Assembly: GCA_937876195.1 (NCBI GenBank) | Contig: CALEIK010000013.1 | Span: forward strand, 58,343 to 122,342 | DNA: 64,000 bases | Direction: 5' to 3' | From: an uncultured Flavobacteriales bacterium | Lineage (GTDB): Bacteria; Bacteroidota; Bacteroidia; Flavobacteriales_D; Crocinitomicaceae | Part shown: positions 25,719 to 34,854 of the stretch, piece by piece | How the letters are laid out: each line of letters begins with the position of its first letter | Position numbering within the stretch: position 1 is the stretch's first letter | Notes under the pieces: generated by a model | What the model was told of the DNA's origin: nothing | Databases searched by the model: none | What the model saw: the letters and a program-made list of their open reading frames with translations, nothing else | Program-made: the position numbers and the translations under genes

Positions 25719-26582
25719 ATGAAAGGAATAATACTAGCCGGAGGATCAGGAACACGTTTACACCCATTAACATTGGCAATTAGTAAACAGTTGATGCCGA
25801 TCTACGACAAACCAATGATTTACTATCCACTCTCTATTTTGATGAGTGCAGGAATTAAAGACATCCTAATTATATCCACCCCGCACGATCTTCCGCATTT
25901 TGAGAAATTGTTGGGAAACGGAATCCAATTAGGCTGCAATTTTCAATATGCAGTCCAACACGAACCCAATGGCCTAGCGCAAGCATTTGTCATTGGTGAG
26001 GATTTTATCGGAACAGATAAGGTCGCGCTTGTGCTTGGTGACAACATCTTTTACGGAGTTGGAATGGACGACCTTTTGAAAGAAAATGCTGATCCAGAGG
26101 GCGGAGTTGTATATGCCTACCACGTGAGCGATCCAGAAAGGTACGGTGTTGTTGAGTTTGATGCCCAAATGAATGCTATCTCCATTGAAGAAAAACCAAG
26201 TCACCCAAAATCCAATTACGCCGTTCCAGGTCTTTATTTTTACGATAACTCCGTTGTTGAAATAGCAAAAAACCTTGCTCCTTCGGCACGTGGTGAATAT
26301 GAAATTACTGACATCAACGCCGAATACCTTCGACAAGGAAAATTAAAAGTTGCTATGCTAAGTCGCGGTACAGCATGGCTAGACACAGGAACCTTCCCTT
26401 CACTGATGCAAGCTGGACAATTCGTTCAAGTTATCGAAGAACGTCAAGGATTGAAAATTGGATGCATTGAGGAAGTTGCGTATCGAAATGGTTTTATTGA
26501 TTCCTCGCAACTTAAGAAAATTGCTGAACCCTTAGTGAAAAGCGGTTATGGAACGTACCTCTTGAAATTGATTAAGAAGTAA
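25719..26582 (+). CDS. rfbA: Glucose-1-phosphate thymidylyltransferase
   Basis: RfbA joins dTTP and glucose-1-phosphate to give dTDP-glucose, the first step to dTDP-L-rhamnose and other dTDP sugars of surface polysaccharides. The 287-residue protein has the nucleotidyltransferase signature GIILAGGSGTRLHPLT with SKQLMPIYDKPMIYYP, the metal-binding LVLGDNIFYG, and VVEFDAQMNAISIEEKP. AWLDTGTFPSLMQAGQFV is diagnostic of RfbA rather than a UDP-glucose enzyme. The other rml genes are absent from the window. Its stop overlaps the next start by one base (TAATG). Confidence 0.95.
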   Translation: MKGIILAGGSGTRLHPLTLAISKQLMPIYDKPMIYYPLSILMSAGIKDILIISTPHDLPHFEKLLGNGIQLGCNFQYAVQHEPNGLAQAFVIGEDFIGTDKVALVLGDNIFYGVGMDDLLKENADPEGGVVYAYHVSDPERYGVVEFDAQMNAISIEEKPSHPKSNYAVPGLYFYDNSVVEIAKNLAPSARGEYEITDINAEYLRQGKLKVAMLSRGTAWLDTGTFPSLMQAGQFVQVIEERQGLKIGCIEEVAYRNGFIDSSQLKKIAEPLVKSGYGTYLLKLIKK

Positions 26583-27550
26583 TGATCGATCTAAAAGCAT
26601 ACACACAACTCATAGAAAAGGAGCTTGCAAACATCGATTTTCCAGAAACTCCGAATGACCTATACGAGCCACTGCGTTATTTTTTAAGTATTGGAGGAAA
26701 ACGTATTCGTCCGATACTCACGCTACTTGGAGCTGAACTGTATGGAGTTGAAAAAACCAGTGTAATGCACCAAGCACTGAGTATTGAAGCCTTTCACAAC
26801 TTCACATTGATTCACGACGATATTATGGACAGCGCTCCACTCCGCAGAAATCAAGCTACGGTCCACGAAAAATGGAATGCCAATGTTGCCATACTTTCTG
26901 GGGATGTTTTGTTGATCAAAGCCTATCAATTATTGGGTAAGATTGACGCCAAATTTCTTTCAGAAGTATTTGAACTGTTCAATAAAACAGCCACCGAGGT
27001 GTGCGAGGGACAGCAAATGGATATGGATTTTGAAAACCGCACTGACGTAACCATTCATGAGTACATTGAAATGATTCGATTAAAGACCTCCGTCTTACTT
27101 GGTGCGGCATTGAACCTAGGTGCAATCGTAGCAAATGCAAAAGAAAGTGATAAGGAAGCATTGCAGCTTTTTGGGGAAAATATTGGTATTGCATTTCAAA
27201 TTCAAGACGATATTTTAGATCTCTATGGTGACCCTGAAAAATTTGGAAAGCAAGTCGGTGGAGATGTAATAGCCAACAAAAAGACAATTTTGCACCTAAC
27301 CGCAGTAAGCAAAGCAACACGTGAACAAATTGAAATCTTGCATCAATTGCAAAACGAAGGCGATATTCTTTTAAAAATTAATCGTACAAGAGAAATTTAC
27401 GACCATCTGATGGTGAAAGAAGAATGTGCGGAAAGAATGAACCACCATTACCAACTTGCAATCAACGCCCTGACAAAAGTAAGCGTCCAAGATAAAAACA
27501 AAGAAAAATTAATCGCGCTTGCACAGTTTTTAATCAGCCGTGAATTATAA
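26582..27550 (+). CDS. Polyprenyl diphosphate synthase
   Basis: This 322-residue trans-isoprenyl diphosphate synthase condenses isopentenyl diphosphate with allylic diphosphates. Both Asp-rich motifs are present: FARM LIHDDIMDSAPLRR and SARM FQIQDDILDLYGD, with GGKRIRPIL upstream for phosphate binding and LKTSVLLGAALNLGA in the product region. The residues just before the first Asp motif (AFHNFTLIHDD) contain a bulky Phe at the chain-length position, suggesting a C15-C20 product, but this is inference. The ATG overlaps the rfbA stop by one base, so translation is probably coupled. Confidence 0.93.
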   Translation: MIDLKAYTQLIEKELANIDFPETPNDLYEPLRYFLSIGGKRIRPILTLLGAELYGVEKTSVMHQALSIEAFHNFTLIHDDIMDSAPLRRNQATVHEKWNANVAILSGDVLLIKAYQLLGKIDAKFLSEVFELFNKTATEVCEGQQMDMDFENRTDVTIHEYIEMIRLKTSVLLGAALNLGAIVANAKESDKEALQLFGENIGIAFQIQDDILDLYGDPEKFGKQVGGDVIANKKTILHLTAVSKATREQIEILHQLQNEGDILLKINRTREIYDHLMVKEECAERMNHHYQLAINALTKVSVQDKNKEKLIALAQFLISREL

Positions 27551-27563
27551 GGCACATTAAATT

Positions 27564-27593
27564 TTTGTGCACAACTAAAATGTTCTACTTTTA
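27564..27593 (+). promoter_or_regulatory. Possible promoter of the 27607 gene
   Basis: TTTG at 27564-27567 and TACTTTTA at 27586-27593 are separated by 18 bases; the last base of the -7 box differs from consensus. The ATG follows 14 bases later. Confidence 0.4.
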
Positions 27594-27606
27594 CAAAAAA
27601 TCAACA

Positions 27607-28611
27607 ATGAAAAAATTACTACTATTCTTATCCCTATCTCCCATGTTGTTATTAGCGCAACAAACTAAAACAACGATTACAAATGGTGACTTCTACAACC
27701 CGCTAACTTGGGACTGTTTTTGTGTTCCTGCTAGTGGCGATAGTTTAATTATCAATCACACCCTAGGTTTAAATACCGATATTTATTACACGGCAGGGCG
27801 CATTACGATTAATCCTTCTGGGTCTTTAACGCAAGGCGGCGTTGACAGAGACGTTTGGATTGATGGAGCAGGATCATTGGTTAACCATGGTCTTTTCTCT
27901 GTTGATAACCTATTGCAGTCGCAATGGTGTTACATAGAAAACACAGGTGATTTTGTTGGACTAGATAGCATGTTAACCCAAGGTATTGTAAATAATTCTG
28001 GTACCATCGAAGTCTACGACTTCTTGATTGATCAAACTGGAAATTTTGGAAACTATGGCTTACTCTCGATTACCCATAACATGAATAATCAAGGCTTTTT
28101 GGAAAACTACGCAGATATAGATATTCTCAATGATTTTTCCAATTGCAACACCCAATCAATGGTTGCCGAAATTACAAACTATGGAATTATTTGTATCAGT
28201 AACGACTTCCTAAACTGTGATTCTGACCTTATAAACGGCTCAGGGCACATTTATATAGGTAATCAAGGTGGCAATTTAGGAACACTCGATGGTACGCTAA
28301 CTTTTCATACGCCATCAGGGGTAATTTCTAACGTAGGTACAATCGGAAGCGGTGTTACAGTGACTACAGGTGCTTGTAACTTGGGTGTTGGTGAAAATGC
28401 TGAGGCGAACATCGAGGTGTATCCAAACCCAGCAACTGAATCAATTCGAGTATCCATCACCGATGGAAATTATTCAATTATAGGAGTAAACGGTAAAATC
28501 TTAATGCAAGGTGCACTTGACGGAAGCTTAATTGATGTTTCTGAATTAGCAGATGGAATTTACTATTTACATGTGAATGACATGTCCACAGTGAAATTTA
28601 TTAAACACTAG
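27607..28611 (+). CDS. T9SS-exported protein of unknown function
   Basis: This 334-residue protein begins at ATG 27607 with a signal peptide (MKKLLLFLSLSPMLLLAQ); the earlier TTG in frame would put 14 polar residues before it. The middle part repeats the words FNNYG, NNQG, NYG and NSG (IVNNSGTIEVYDF, NFGNYGLLSI, NNQGFLENYADI), a regular strand-turn rhythm suggesting a beta-solenoid. The tail from about 268 (IEVYPNPATESIRVSI ... VKFIKH) is a T9SS type A sorting domain. It should be exported to the cell surface or medium; the ligand is unknown. Its TAG and the stop of the convergent regulator gene share the bases CTAG. Confidence 0.8.
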   Translation: MKKLLLFLSLSPMLLLAQQTKTTITNGDFYNPLTWDCFCVPASGDSLIINHTLGLNTDIYYTAGRITINPSGSLTQGGVDRDVWIDGAGSLVNHGLFSVDNLLQSQWCYIENTGDFVGLDSMLTQGIVNNSGTIEVYDFLIDQTGNFGNYGLLSITHNMNNQGFLENYADIDILNDFSNCNTQSMVAEITNYGIICISNDFLNCDSDLINGSGHIYIGNQGGNLGTLDGTLTFHTPSGVISNVGTIGSGVTVTTGACNLGVGENAEANIEVYPNPATESIRVSITDGNYSIIGVNGKILMQGALDGSLIDVSELADGIYYLHVNDMSTVKFIKH

Positions 28612-29246
28612 AAATACCCATTTTCTCGTGCCCAACTGCTTAGTTGAGCTGCATTCTGAAGATCTAATTTTTTAAGGATATTGTGCCTGTGCGTTTCAAC
28701 AGTACGGATAGAAACAAATAATTTATCCGCAATTACTTTTGAGCTCAATCCGTTGGAGATATCCTTGACTATTTCAATCTCTCTCATAGTTAATTCTGGT
28801 TTTGGAGGAAGATCATTCGGCGCCAAAGACTCCATATAAAATCTGTTGCGAATATCCGTAGATAAATAAATTTCTTCTCTACATACTGTTTCAATTGCTT
28901 CTAACAGCTCGCTCTTTGACGAATTTTTACTCAGGTATCCTTTCGCTCCGTTGGCTATTAGTCGCTTAACAATAGCGATATCGTCGTGCAACGACAACCC
29001 AATGACCTTTGTTTTTGCTAACTGATTACAAATCATTCTTGTTGCTTCCAGTCCGTTGCTTTCTTTTAAATTGATGTCCATTAAAACAACATCTGGATGC
29101 ATTTTTAAACAAAGCTCCAATGCGGAATCAGCGCTATTTGTTGAGCCTAGAACGACAATGTTTGGTTCTTGGCTAAGTAGTGCTGTCCAGGCTTCAGTGA
29201 CCAAGTTGTGATCGTCTACGAGAACTAGTTTTATTTGATTGTCCAT
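28608..29246 (-). CDS. NarL/LuxR-family response regulator
   Basis: This 212-residue regulator has a receiver domain (1-120) with acidic pocket LVDDHN and phospho-acceptor Asp57 in VVLMDINL, and conserved Lys in GYLSKNS. A LuxR-type helix-turn-helix (~145-208) has LTMREIEIVKDISNGLSSK, then VIADKLFVSIRTVETHRHNI. Such regulators bind DNA as dimers after phosphorylation. It is divergent from the multi-PAS kinase gene, with 182 bases between them that should hold both promoters. A kinase of the same HisKA_3 group is encoded in the neighbouring cluster and is the likely partner. Confidence 0.95.
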   Translation of the reverse strand: MDNQIKLVLVDDHNLVTEAWTALLSQEPNIVVLGSTNSADSALELCLKMHPDVVLMDINLKESNGLEATRMICNQLAKTKVIGLSLHDDIAIVKRLIANGAKGYLSKNSSKSELLEAIETVCREEIYLSTDIRNRFYMESLAPNDLPPKPELTMREIEIVKDISNGLSSKVIADKLFVSIRTVETHRHNILKKLDLQNAAQLSSWARENGYF

Positions 29247-29428
29247 TGCGCAATTAGGTTTATGATTCTTAATCTATCTGGAACACCATACAGAATCAAT
29301 TTTAGTAAACTTAAAAAATATACACCATAATCTGCTCAACATTTCATTTTTTTTTCTAAATTGACCCATAATAACATTAACAGAAAATAACTAAACAACT
29401 ACACACACATTGCTTAACCTATCTGCTT

Positions 29429-32400
29429 ATGGAAACCCAGCACCATCAACTTCATATTTTCGATACAATACCTACCCCCGCATTGTTATTAAATTTGGAT
29501 GACGACTTCAGTATTCATTCTGTCAACGAATCATTTATTCAACTCTTTGGAAACTATGTCGATTTCTACATTGGTCCTAGCATCGCTGACTTTCTACAAT
29601 TAGATATAGAACAGTCAGAGCAGTTAATAATCTCTCTAAAGAAAGTCCAACATGATCACAAACCGTTGAAACTAAAAATTGATCACCCGCGTGGCTATGA
29701 ACTTGAAGTGCAGATGATCGCTGCTCCAGAGGAATATCTCGTTGCCTATCTAAAAGAAAATTCTCTCGCATCTTCAAAGACACTAAACGGAATTATTGAG
29801 TCCATCAACGGATTTATTTGGGAAGCGGATCCAGCGACTCTAGAATTCAGTTTTATCAGTTCAAAAGTACGTGATGTTCTAGGGTATTCTTCGAAAGAAT
29901 GGATGCAAACCCCAGATTTCTGGCAAGACCACATCCATCCAGAAGATAGAGTGAGCGCCATTGAATTTTGTAAAATACACACCGAACAAAATCTAAATCA
30001 CCAGTTTGAATACCGAATGATCCATGCCAATGGTGCAATTGTCTGGATCAAAGACATCGTAAGCATCATACATGTTGATGGGGAGAAATTGCTAACGGGT
30101 GTGATGATTGATATCACCCAAGAAAAGACCAATCCATCTAAAGGAAGTGGCTTAAACGAGCCCGTTCTTGAGAAGAAAATTCAACAAATACAATCGCACA
30201 ATGAGCGTTACTCCTATGTGATGAAAGCAACATTCGATGCCATTTGGGATTGGGATATCCAGTCACAATCTGTCGAGTGGGGAGAGGGAATTTATACGTT
30301 GTTTGGGTATTCTTTGAAGCATCAATCGACTTCGGATGATTTCTGGGAAGATAGGATTCATCCAATGGATGCAGAACGAGTCAAGGAAGCTATTGCGTAT
30401 GCTTTTGATAATCATTTGGAAAACTGGTCAGAAGAGTACCGATTTAGACGTAGTGATGGCAGCTATGCATTTGTAATCGATAAGGGAATCATTATTCGCG
30501 ATGACCAGAATGTTCCAGTTCGTATGGTCGGAGCTATGCGTGATATCTCAGAGCGAAAGGAAGAAGAATTGCGACTCAAATTGCTCGAGTCCGTCATTGT
30601 AAATATGCATGATGCTGTAGTGATTGTTGACGACAATGTAGAGAGTCCAAGAGATTCAAAGATTATGTATTGCAATGAATCAATGCTTAACATTTCGGAA
30701 TATTCGCTGGACGACCTGGTGGGACATCGTCCAGGTATTTTTTTCGGTAAAAACACATCGAAAAAATCCATACTGCAATTGTTTCACGCTAATTCGAGAA
30801 AAAAATATCTTTCTACAGAGCTACTCATTTATACCAAACAAAAAAAGGAAGTTTGGCTGGATATCAACATGAACCCAATTCGGAGCATCGATGGAAAAAC
30901 CAAATCCATCATTATTGCAAGCGACATTACTGAGAAAAAATATGAGGAGGAAAGAAAATCCTATTTTGAAAAAATCAGCGCGGCATTCAATAATGAACTT
31001 TGCCTAAAGGAAAACATCTCCAAAGTCTTGAAAGTCGTTGACAAACACAGCAGTGTATCAGCATTGGAGTTTTGGACGGTTGGTGTCAATGGACAAAACA
31101 TTCATTTAACAGGCTCTCATGGCAGCGATAAAGCAAAATTTGTCCCATTAGACGAACTAGCAAGAATTGTTTTTGAAAGTGGGAAAATTCAATCATGGGA
31201 TAATACTGACGGTCATTTATCCGCCATAAATAAGGGATATTTCATTTATGGGATCCCCGTCAAAGTCAACAAAGAAATGATTGGTGTCCTCATTGCGTAT
31301 TCCACAAACAACGATAAGACCATTAGAGATTTTGTTAAGTATAGAGGTTTATCGGAACATTTGGGCGGTGAAATTAAGCGAAAGCAATTGCAAGAAGAGT
31401 TGATGCTCATTGTAAATACAGCACCCGATATTATCGCCCTGATTGGTGAGAATTACATTTATAAAAAAGTAAATAAGTCGCACACAGCTTTCGTTAATAC
31501 ATCCAATACCTTTGTTGAGAAATCATCCATTCTTGATTATGTGCACCCGGATCACCTGACTTTTTTCCAAGGGAAAATCGATGCTGTTTTCGAAACGAAG
31601 GAATCAGAAACATTCGAAGTGAAATATGTAATCGAAAATGAAGTGAAATGGCTATCATGGACGCTCAGCTCTTTTGCCGACAATGAGACACTGCTCTGTA
31701 TTGCGAAGAACGTAACTGCGAATAAAACAGCAGAAATCGAGTTGAAGTCGCTGTACAAAGAATTGGAACAACACGCTCGGAAACTAGCGCGAACCAACGC
31801 CGAACTAGAACAATTTGCTTATATTGCATCACATGACCTTCAAGAACCGCTTCGGATGGTGACCAATTTCCTATCGTTGTTAGAGAAGAAATACGACGGA
31901 CAACTGGATGATAAAGCCAAACAGTATATTTATTTTGCGGTGGATGGAGCAACTAGAATGCGACAAATAATTCTAGATTTGTTGAATTACTCTCGTGTCG
32001 GTGCTGATCAATTGAAGTTGGAAAATGTAGAAGTGAAGGATGTGATTGAAGAAATAAAAATACTTTTCAGTCAGCAGATTTGTGAATCAAACACCAAAAT
32101 TATTTATAGTGACCTTCCTGAAATTGTTTCCCATAAAGCTCCACTGCGACAGCTATTTCAGAACTTAATCAGTAACAGTATTAAGTACAAACAAGTAGAT
32201 ATCGACCCCATCATTGAAATCGGTTGTTCGCAAGTAGATGCTAGTTATGAATTTACAATCAGTGACAACGGAATCGGCATTCCAAAAGAATACCACGAAA
32301 AAGTGTTTCAATTATTTCATCGCCTACACCCTAAAGATGCATATACTGGATCAGGACTAGGATTGTCCATTGCTAAAAAAATCATTGAAAATCTTGGAGG

Positions 32401-32491
32401 AGAAATTTGGATTCAACCCAAAGACAATGAAACTGGCACACAAATACATTTTACTGTACCAATAAATTCTGCTCCAAATGAAATCGTATAA
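29429..32491 (+). CDS. Multi-PAS/GAF sensor histidine kinase
   Basis: This 1,020-residue soluble kinase has no membrane helix. I see a PAS-like N-terminus (~10-110), PAS_3-type domains at ~120-235 (GFIWEADPATLEFSF) and ~265-380 (FDAIWDWDIQSQSVEW), another PAS at ~385-510 (YCNESMLNISEYSLDDL), a GAF-like region ~515-650, a further PAS ~660-775, then a coiled linker and HisKA with phospho-acceptor His802 in ASHDLQEPLRM. The HATPase domain has NLISNSIKYK, DNGIGIP and GSGLGLSIAKKI. The HisKA sequence resembles phytochrome-type kinases, though no bilin-binding GAF is obvious. It overlaps the next receiver gene by 14 bases. The cytosolic signal is unknown. Confidence 0.94.
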   Translation: METQHHQLHIFDTIPTPALLLNLDDDFSIHSVNESFIQLFGNYVDFYIGPSIADFLQLDIEQSEQLIISLKKVQHDHKPLKLKIDHPRGYELEVQMIAAPEEYLVAYLKENSLASSKTLNGIIESINGFIWEADPATLEFSFISSKVRDVLGYSSKEWMQTPDFWQDHIHPEDRVSAIEFCKIHTEQNLNHQFEYRMIHANGAIVWIKDIVSIIHVDGEKLLTGVMIDITQEKTNPSKGSGLNEPVLEKKIQQIQSHNERYSYVMKATFDAIWDWDIQSQSVEWGEGIYTLFGYSLKHQSTSDDFWEDRIHPMDAERVKEAIAYAFDNHLENWSEEYRFRRSDGSYAFVIDKGIIIRDDQNVPVRMVGAMRDISERKEEELRLKLLESVIVNMHDAVVIVDDNVESPRDSKIMYCNESMLNISEYSLDDLVGHRPGIFFGKNTSKKSILQLFHANSRKKYLSTELLIYTKQKKEVWLDINMNPIRSIDGKTKSIIIASDITEKKYEEERKSYFEKISAAFNNELCLKENISKVLKVVDKHSSVSALEFWTVGVNGQNIHLTGSHGSDKAKFVPLDELARIVFESGKIQSWDNTDGHLSAINKGYFIYGIPVKVNKEMIGVLIAYSTNNDKTIRDFVKYRGLSEHLGGEIKRKQLQEELMLIVNTAPDIIALIGENYIYKKVNKSHTAFVNTSNTFVEKSSILDYVHPDHLTFFQGKIDAVFETKESETFEVKYVIENEVKWLSWTLSSFADNETLLCIAKNVTANKTAEIELKSLYKELEQHARKLARTNAELEQFAYIASHDLQEPLRMVTNFLSLLEKKYDGQLDDKAKQYIYFAVDGATRMRQIILDLLNYSRVGADQLKLENVEVKDVIEEIKILFSQQICESNTKIIYSDLPEIVSHKAPLRQLFQNLISNSIKYKQVDIDPIIEIGCSQVDASYEFTISDNGIGIPKEYHEKVFQLFHRLHPKDAYTGSGLGLSIAKKIIENLGGEIWIQPKDNETGTQIHFTVPINSAPNEIV

Positions 32492-32903
32492 TATCCTAAT
32501 GGTGGAAGACAATGAGGGCGATATACTCCTCTTGAGTGAAGCGCTAGAATCTAACTGCGCCAACTTCCGTATCAGCATTGTGAAAGATGGTGAATCTGCG
32601 ATAAACTTCATCAACGATTATGCAGTTTCGGATTTAACGGCGTACCTTCCAAGTATTATTTTTTTGGATATTAATCTACCTAAAGTCAACGGTTTTGAAG
32701 TATTAAAACACATACGAAATAGCACCATTTTTAAGAATACACCTGTTATTATATTATCAACATCCTCTTCCCAGGCGGATATAGAATTGGCTTATGAATA
32801 TGACGCAAGTTGTTATATTACAAAAGGCAACCACACATCAACATTTGACGCGGCAATAGGTGGACTGCTTAATTTTTGGCTGTCTAAAAATTCACTGCAA
32901 TGA
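32478..32903 (+). CDS. Receiver-only response regulator, Rcp1 type
   Basis: This 141-residue protein is a single receiver domain: acidic pair VEDNEGD at the N-terminus, phospho-acceptor Asp64 in IIFLDINLPKVNG, Ser/Thr in IILSTSSS and Lys116 in CYITKGN. The extended loop around residues 45-57 and the FLDINLPKVNGFEVL segment are typical of Rcp1-like regulators that pair with phytochrome-type kinases. There is no output domain, so it should act as a phosphoryl shuttle or by binding another protein. It overlaps the kinase upstream by 14 bases and the hybrid downstream by four (ATGA), so the three are likely translated as a unit. Confidence 0.93.
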   Translation: MKSYNILMVEDNEGDILLLSEALESNCANFRISIVKDGESAINFINDYAVSDLTAYLPSIIFLDINLPKVNGFEVLKHIRNSTIFKNTPVIILSTSSSQADIELAYEYDASCYITKGNHTSTFDAAIGGLLNFWLSKNSLQ

Positions 32904-34309
32904 AATATGATCATGACAAATATCATCTTCTAATTGTTGAAGACAACCCCGGTGATGAGCTAATCATTACTGAATACCTGGATGAAAGCTTTTCCAATTT
33001 GCAACTGACGGTATTAAAAAACTTCAAGGAAACGGAAGCTTTTTTTACCGATAAAGGCAACAAAAATAAAATTGATGCCTGTCTGCTTGATTTATCACTT
33101 CCAGATAACAACGGAGAACAGCTTATTAAAGATATGTTGCGAATTACTGATAACACGCCAATTATTGTTCTAACAGGTTACAGTGATTTAACATTTAGTG
33201 TCAAGTCACTCAAGCTTGGAGCGACTGACTACCTCATAAAAGACGAAATAAATCCGCTATCACTGTATAAAAGTATCATTTACTCACTTGAACGGAAAAA
33301 ATACATTAGCAAACTAGAGGAGTCTGAGTTACGCTATAGCAGCCTTTTTCAATTTTCTCCCGTTCCAAAAATTTTAATTCAAAACGACAAAAAAAATATT
33401 ATCCAAGTCAATAAGGCCGCGTGCGAATTGTATGGATATACAGAAAAGGAAGCCTTGGCCCTGAATTTTGAAGAACTATTTGCGTCAAATGACTATTCTC
33501 AATTTGCAAATTCGATAGACAAACAGTCCTCCAGCAATTCAGTAAAAACAAGAAGATACAAGCACAAAACAAAGGCCGGTGAAGAAATATATGTTGATAT
33601 CAATAGTCAATTAATTTCATTTGAAGACAATGATTGCTGTCTGATTGTGTGCACTGATGTCACAGAGAAAATATTGTTTGAGCAGCATATGGACAGGGCT
33701 ATTCTCAAAACACAGGAGGAAGAACGAAATGAAATTGGTGCAGAATTACACGACAATGCTTGTCAACTAATTGCGACAAGCCAATTGTATCTGAGTATGC
33801 TTGACGGAAACCTAAAGAACAATGTCCAAGGTCATTTTGTGATGACGAACCAATTGATTCAACGTGCACTGAATGAAATAAGAGGGCTTTCACACCAAAT
33901 GGCACCGGCCTTTTTTGATGATTCAACACTCAATGAGACACTTCCACTTTTACTCGAGACATTTAATATCAAAGAAACATACACCATAGAATTGACGTTC
34001 ACAGAAGAAATATATCGATTGCAGTTGAGACAAGAGATACATCTCAATCTATTTCGTATATTACAAGAACAATTACGAAACATTCAAAAATATTCTAGCG
34101 CTAAGAACGTTATTGTTCAGTTAACAAGTACGAACAAAACGATTGCGATGAAAATTGAGGACGATGGAGTTGGTTTTGATCCACAGTTGGTTTCAAAAGG
34201 AATTGGTCTATCTAATATGAAGAGAAGGGCTGATTTGTTGAACGGCACGATTAAGATTATATCCTCCGCTGGAAAGGGTTGCAAGATAGATGTTGAATTA
34301 CCGCTTTAA
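32900..34309 (+). CDS. Receiver-PAS-HisKA_3 hybrid histidine kinase
   Basis: This 469-residue protein places its receiver at the N-terminus (1-130; VEDNPGDE, phospho-acceptor Asp64 in ACLLDLSLPD, Lys in YLIKDE), then a PAS domain (~145-260; FSPVPKILIQNDKKN, YGYTEKEALALNFEEL), then a HisKA_3 domain with phospho-acceptor His284 in IGAELHDNACQLIATS, and a HATPase domain (IEDDGVGFD, KGIGLSNMKRRADLL). In the family, HisKA_3 kinases phosphorylate NarL/LuxR-type regulators, so the regulators at 28608 and 34432 are likely partners. The N-terminal receiver could accept phosphate from the multi-PAS kinase and gate this kinase. It overlaps the receiver gene by four bases. Confidence 0.92.
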   Translation: MKYDHDKYHLLIVEDNPGDELIITEYLDESFSNLQLTVLKNFKETEAFFTDKGNKNKIDACLLDLSLPDNNGEQLIKDMLRITDNTPIIVLTGYSDLTFSVKSLKLGATDYLIKDEINPLSLYKSIIYSLERKKYISKLEESELRYSSLFQFSPVPKILIQNDKKNIIQVNKAACELYGYTEKEALALNFEELFASNDYSQFANSIDKQSSSNSVKTRRYKHKTKAGEEIYVDINSQLISFEDNDCCLIVCTDVTEKILFEQHMDRAILKTQEEERNEIGAELHDNACQLIATSQLYLSMLDGNLKNNVQGHFVMTNQLIQRALNEIRGLSHQMAPAFFDDSTLNETLPLLLETFNIKETYTIELTFTEEIYRLQLRQEIHLNLFRILQEQLRNIQKYSSAKNVIVQLTSTNKTIAMKIEDDGVGFDPQLVSKGIGLSNMKRRADLLNGTIKIISSAGKGCKIDVELPL

Positions 34310-34319
34310 TAGGATTTAT

Positions 34320-34341
34320 CCAACCGTTTTATGTTGGTTTT
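34320..34341 (+). terminator. Possible terminator after the hybrid kinase
   Basis: A 5-bp stem (ccaac / gttgg, 34320-34324 with 34333-34337) is followed by four Ts. It is weak but correctly placed 11 bases after the stop. Confidence 0.4.
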
Positions 34342-34431
34342 CGTTCAGAAATTTGTGTTGGCAAAATAGATAATAATCTATTGAATATAAATGATTTATT
34401 TTTAATTTAGTATTAACTTTAAAATTAACGT

Positions 34432-34845
34432 GTGGTTACTATTACTGGGAAGAAAGCTATAATAATAGAAGACTTTAAACTTATAGCAGAAGTTTGGATG
34501 ACGACGTTGGCTCAAGAGGGAATCGAGACCCTGAAAATCTATGATAACGCAGATAATGTTGCAGATGAAATCATTTCACTTGCGCCCGATATTGTGCTAA
34601 TGGATATTAACCTTCAGGGAGTCAAGACTGGTATCGATTTAACATCCGAACTGATCAAAAGAAACCCGAAACAAAAGGTATTGGTACTGACCATACATAA
34701 CGAAGAAAGCTATATCCTAAAAGCAAAAGCGGCAGGTGCCAGCGGATATCTCACTAAAAACTCATCTGTTAGTGAGTTTAAAAAAGCTGTTAACGAAATT
34801 TTGGAAGGACGCCTGTATTTCAAGGAAATGTCGGAAACGACTTAA
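34432..34845 (+). CDS. Receiver-only NarL-type response regulator without an HTH domain
   Basis: This 137-residue protein matches the receiver of NarL/LuxR regulators: AIIIEDFKLIAEVWM, phospho-acceptor Asp58 in IVLMDINLQG, VLTIHNEESYI and Lys in GYLTKNSSVSEF. It stops at GRLYFKEMSETT, where the linker to a helix-turn-helix normally begins, and only nine bases separate its stop from the convergent ferredoxin-NADP reductase gene. No HTH is present in any frame, so it was either lost or never there. It starts with GTG at 34432 with no nearby ATG. It may act as a phosphate sink or competitive partner for the HisKA_3 kinase upstream. Confidence 0.88.
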   Translation: MVTITGKKAIIIEDFKLIAEVWMTTLAQEGIETLKIYDNADNVADEIISLAPDIVLMDINLQGVKTGIDLTSELIKRNPKQKVLVLTIHNEESYILKAKAAGASGYLTKNSSVSEFKKAVNEILEGRLYFKEMSETT

Positions 34846-34854
34846 GGAATTGAA

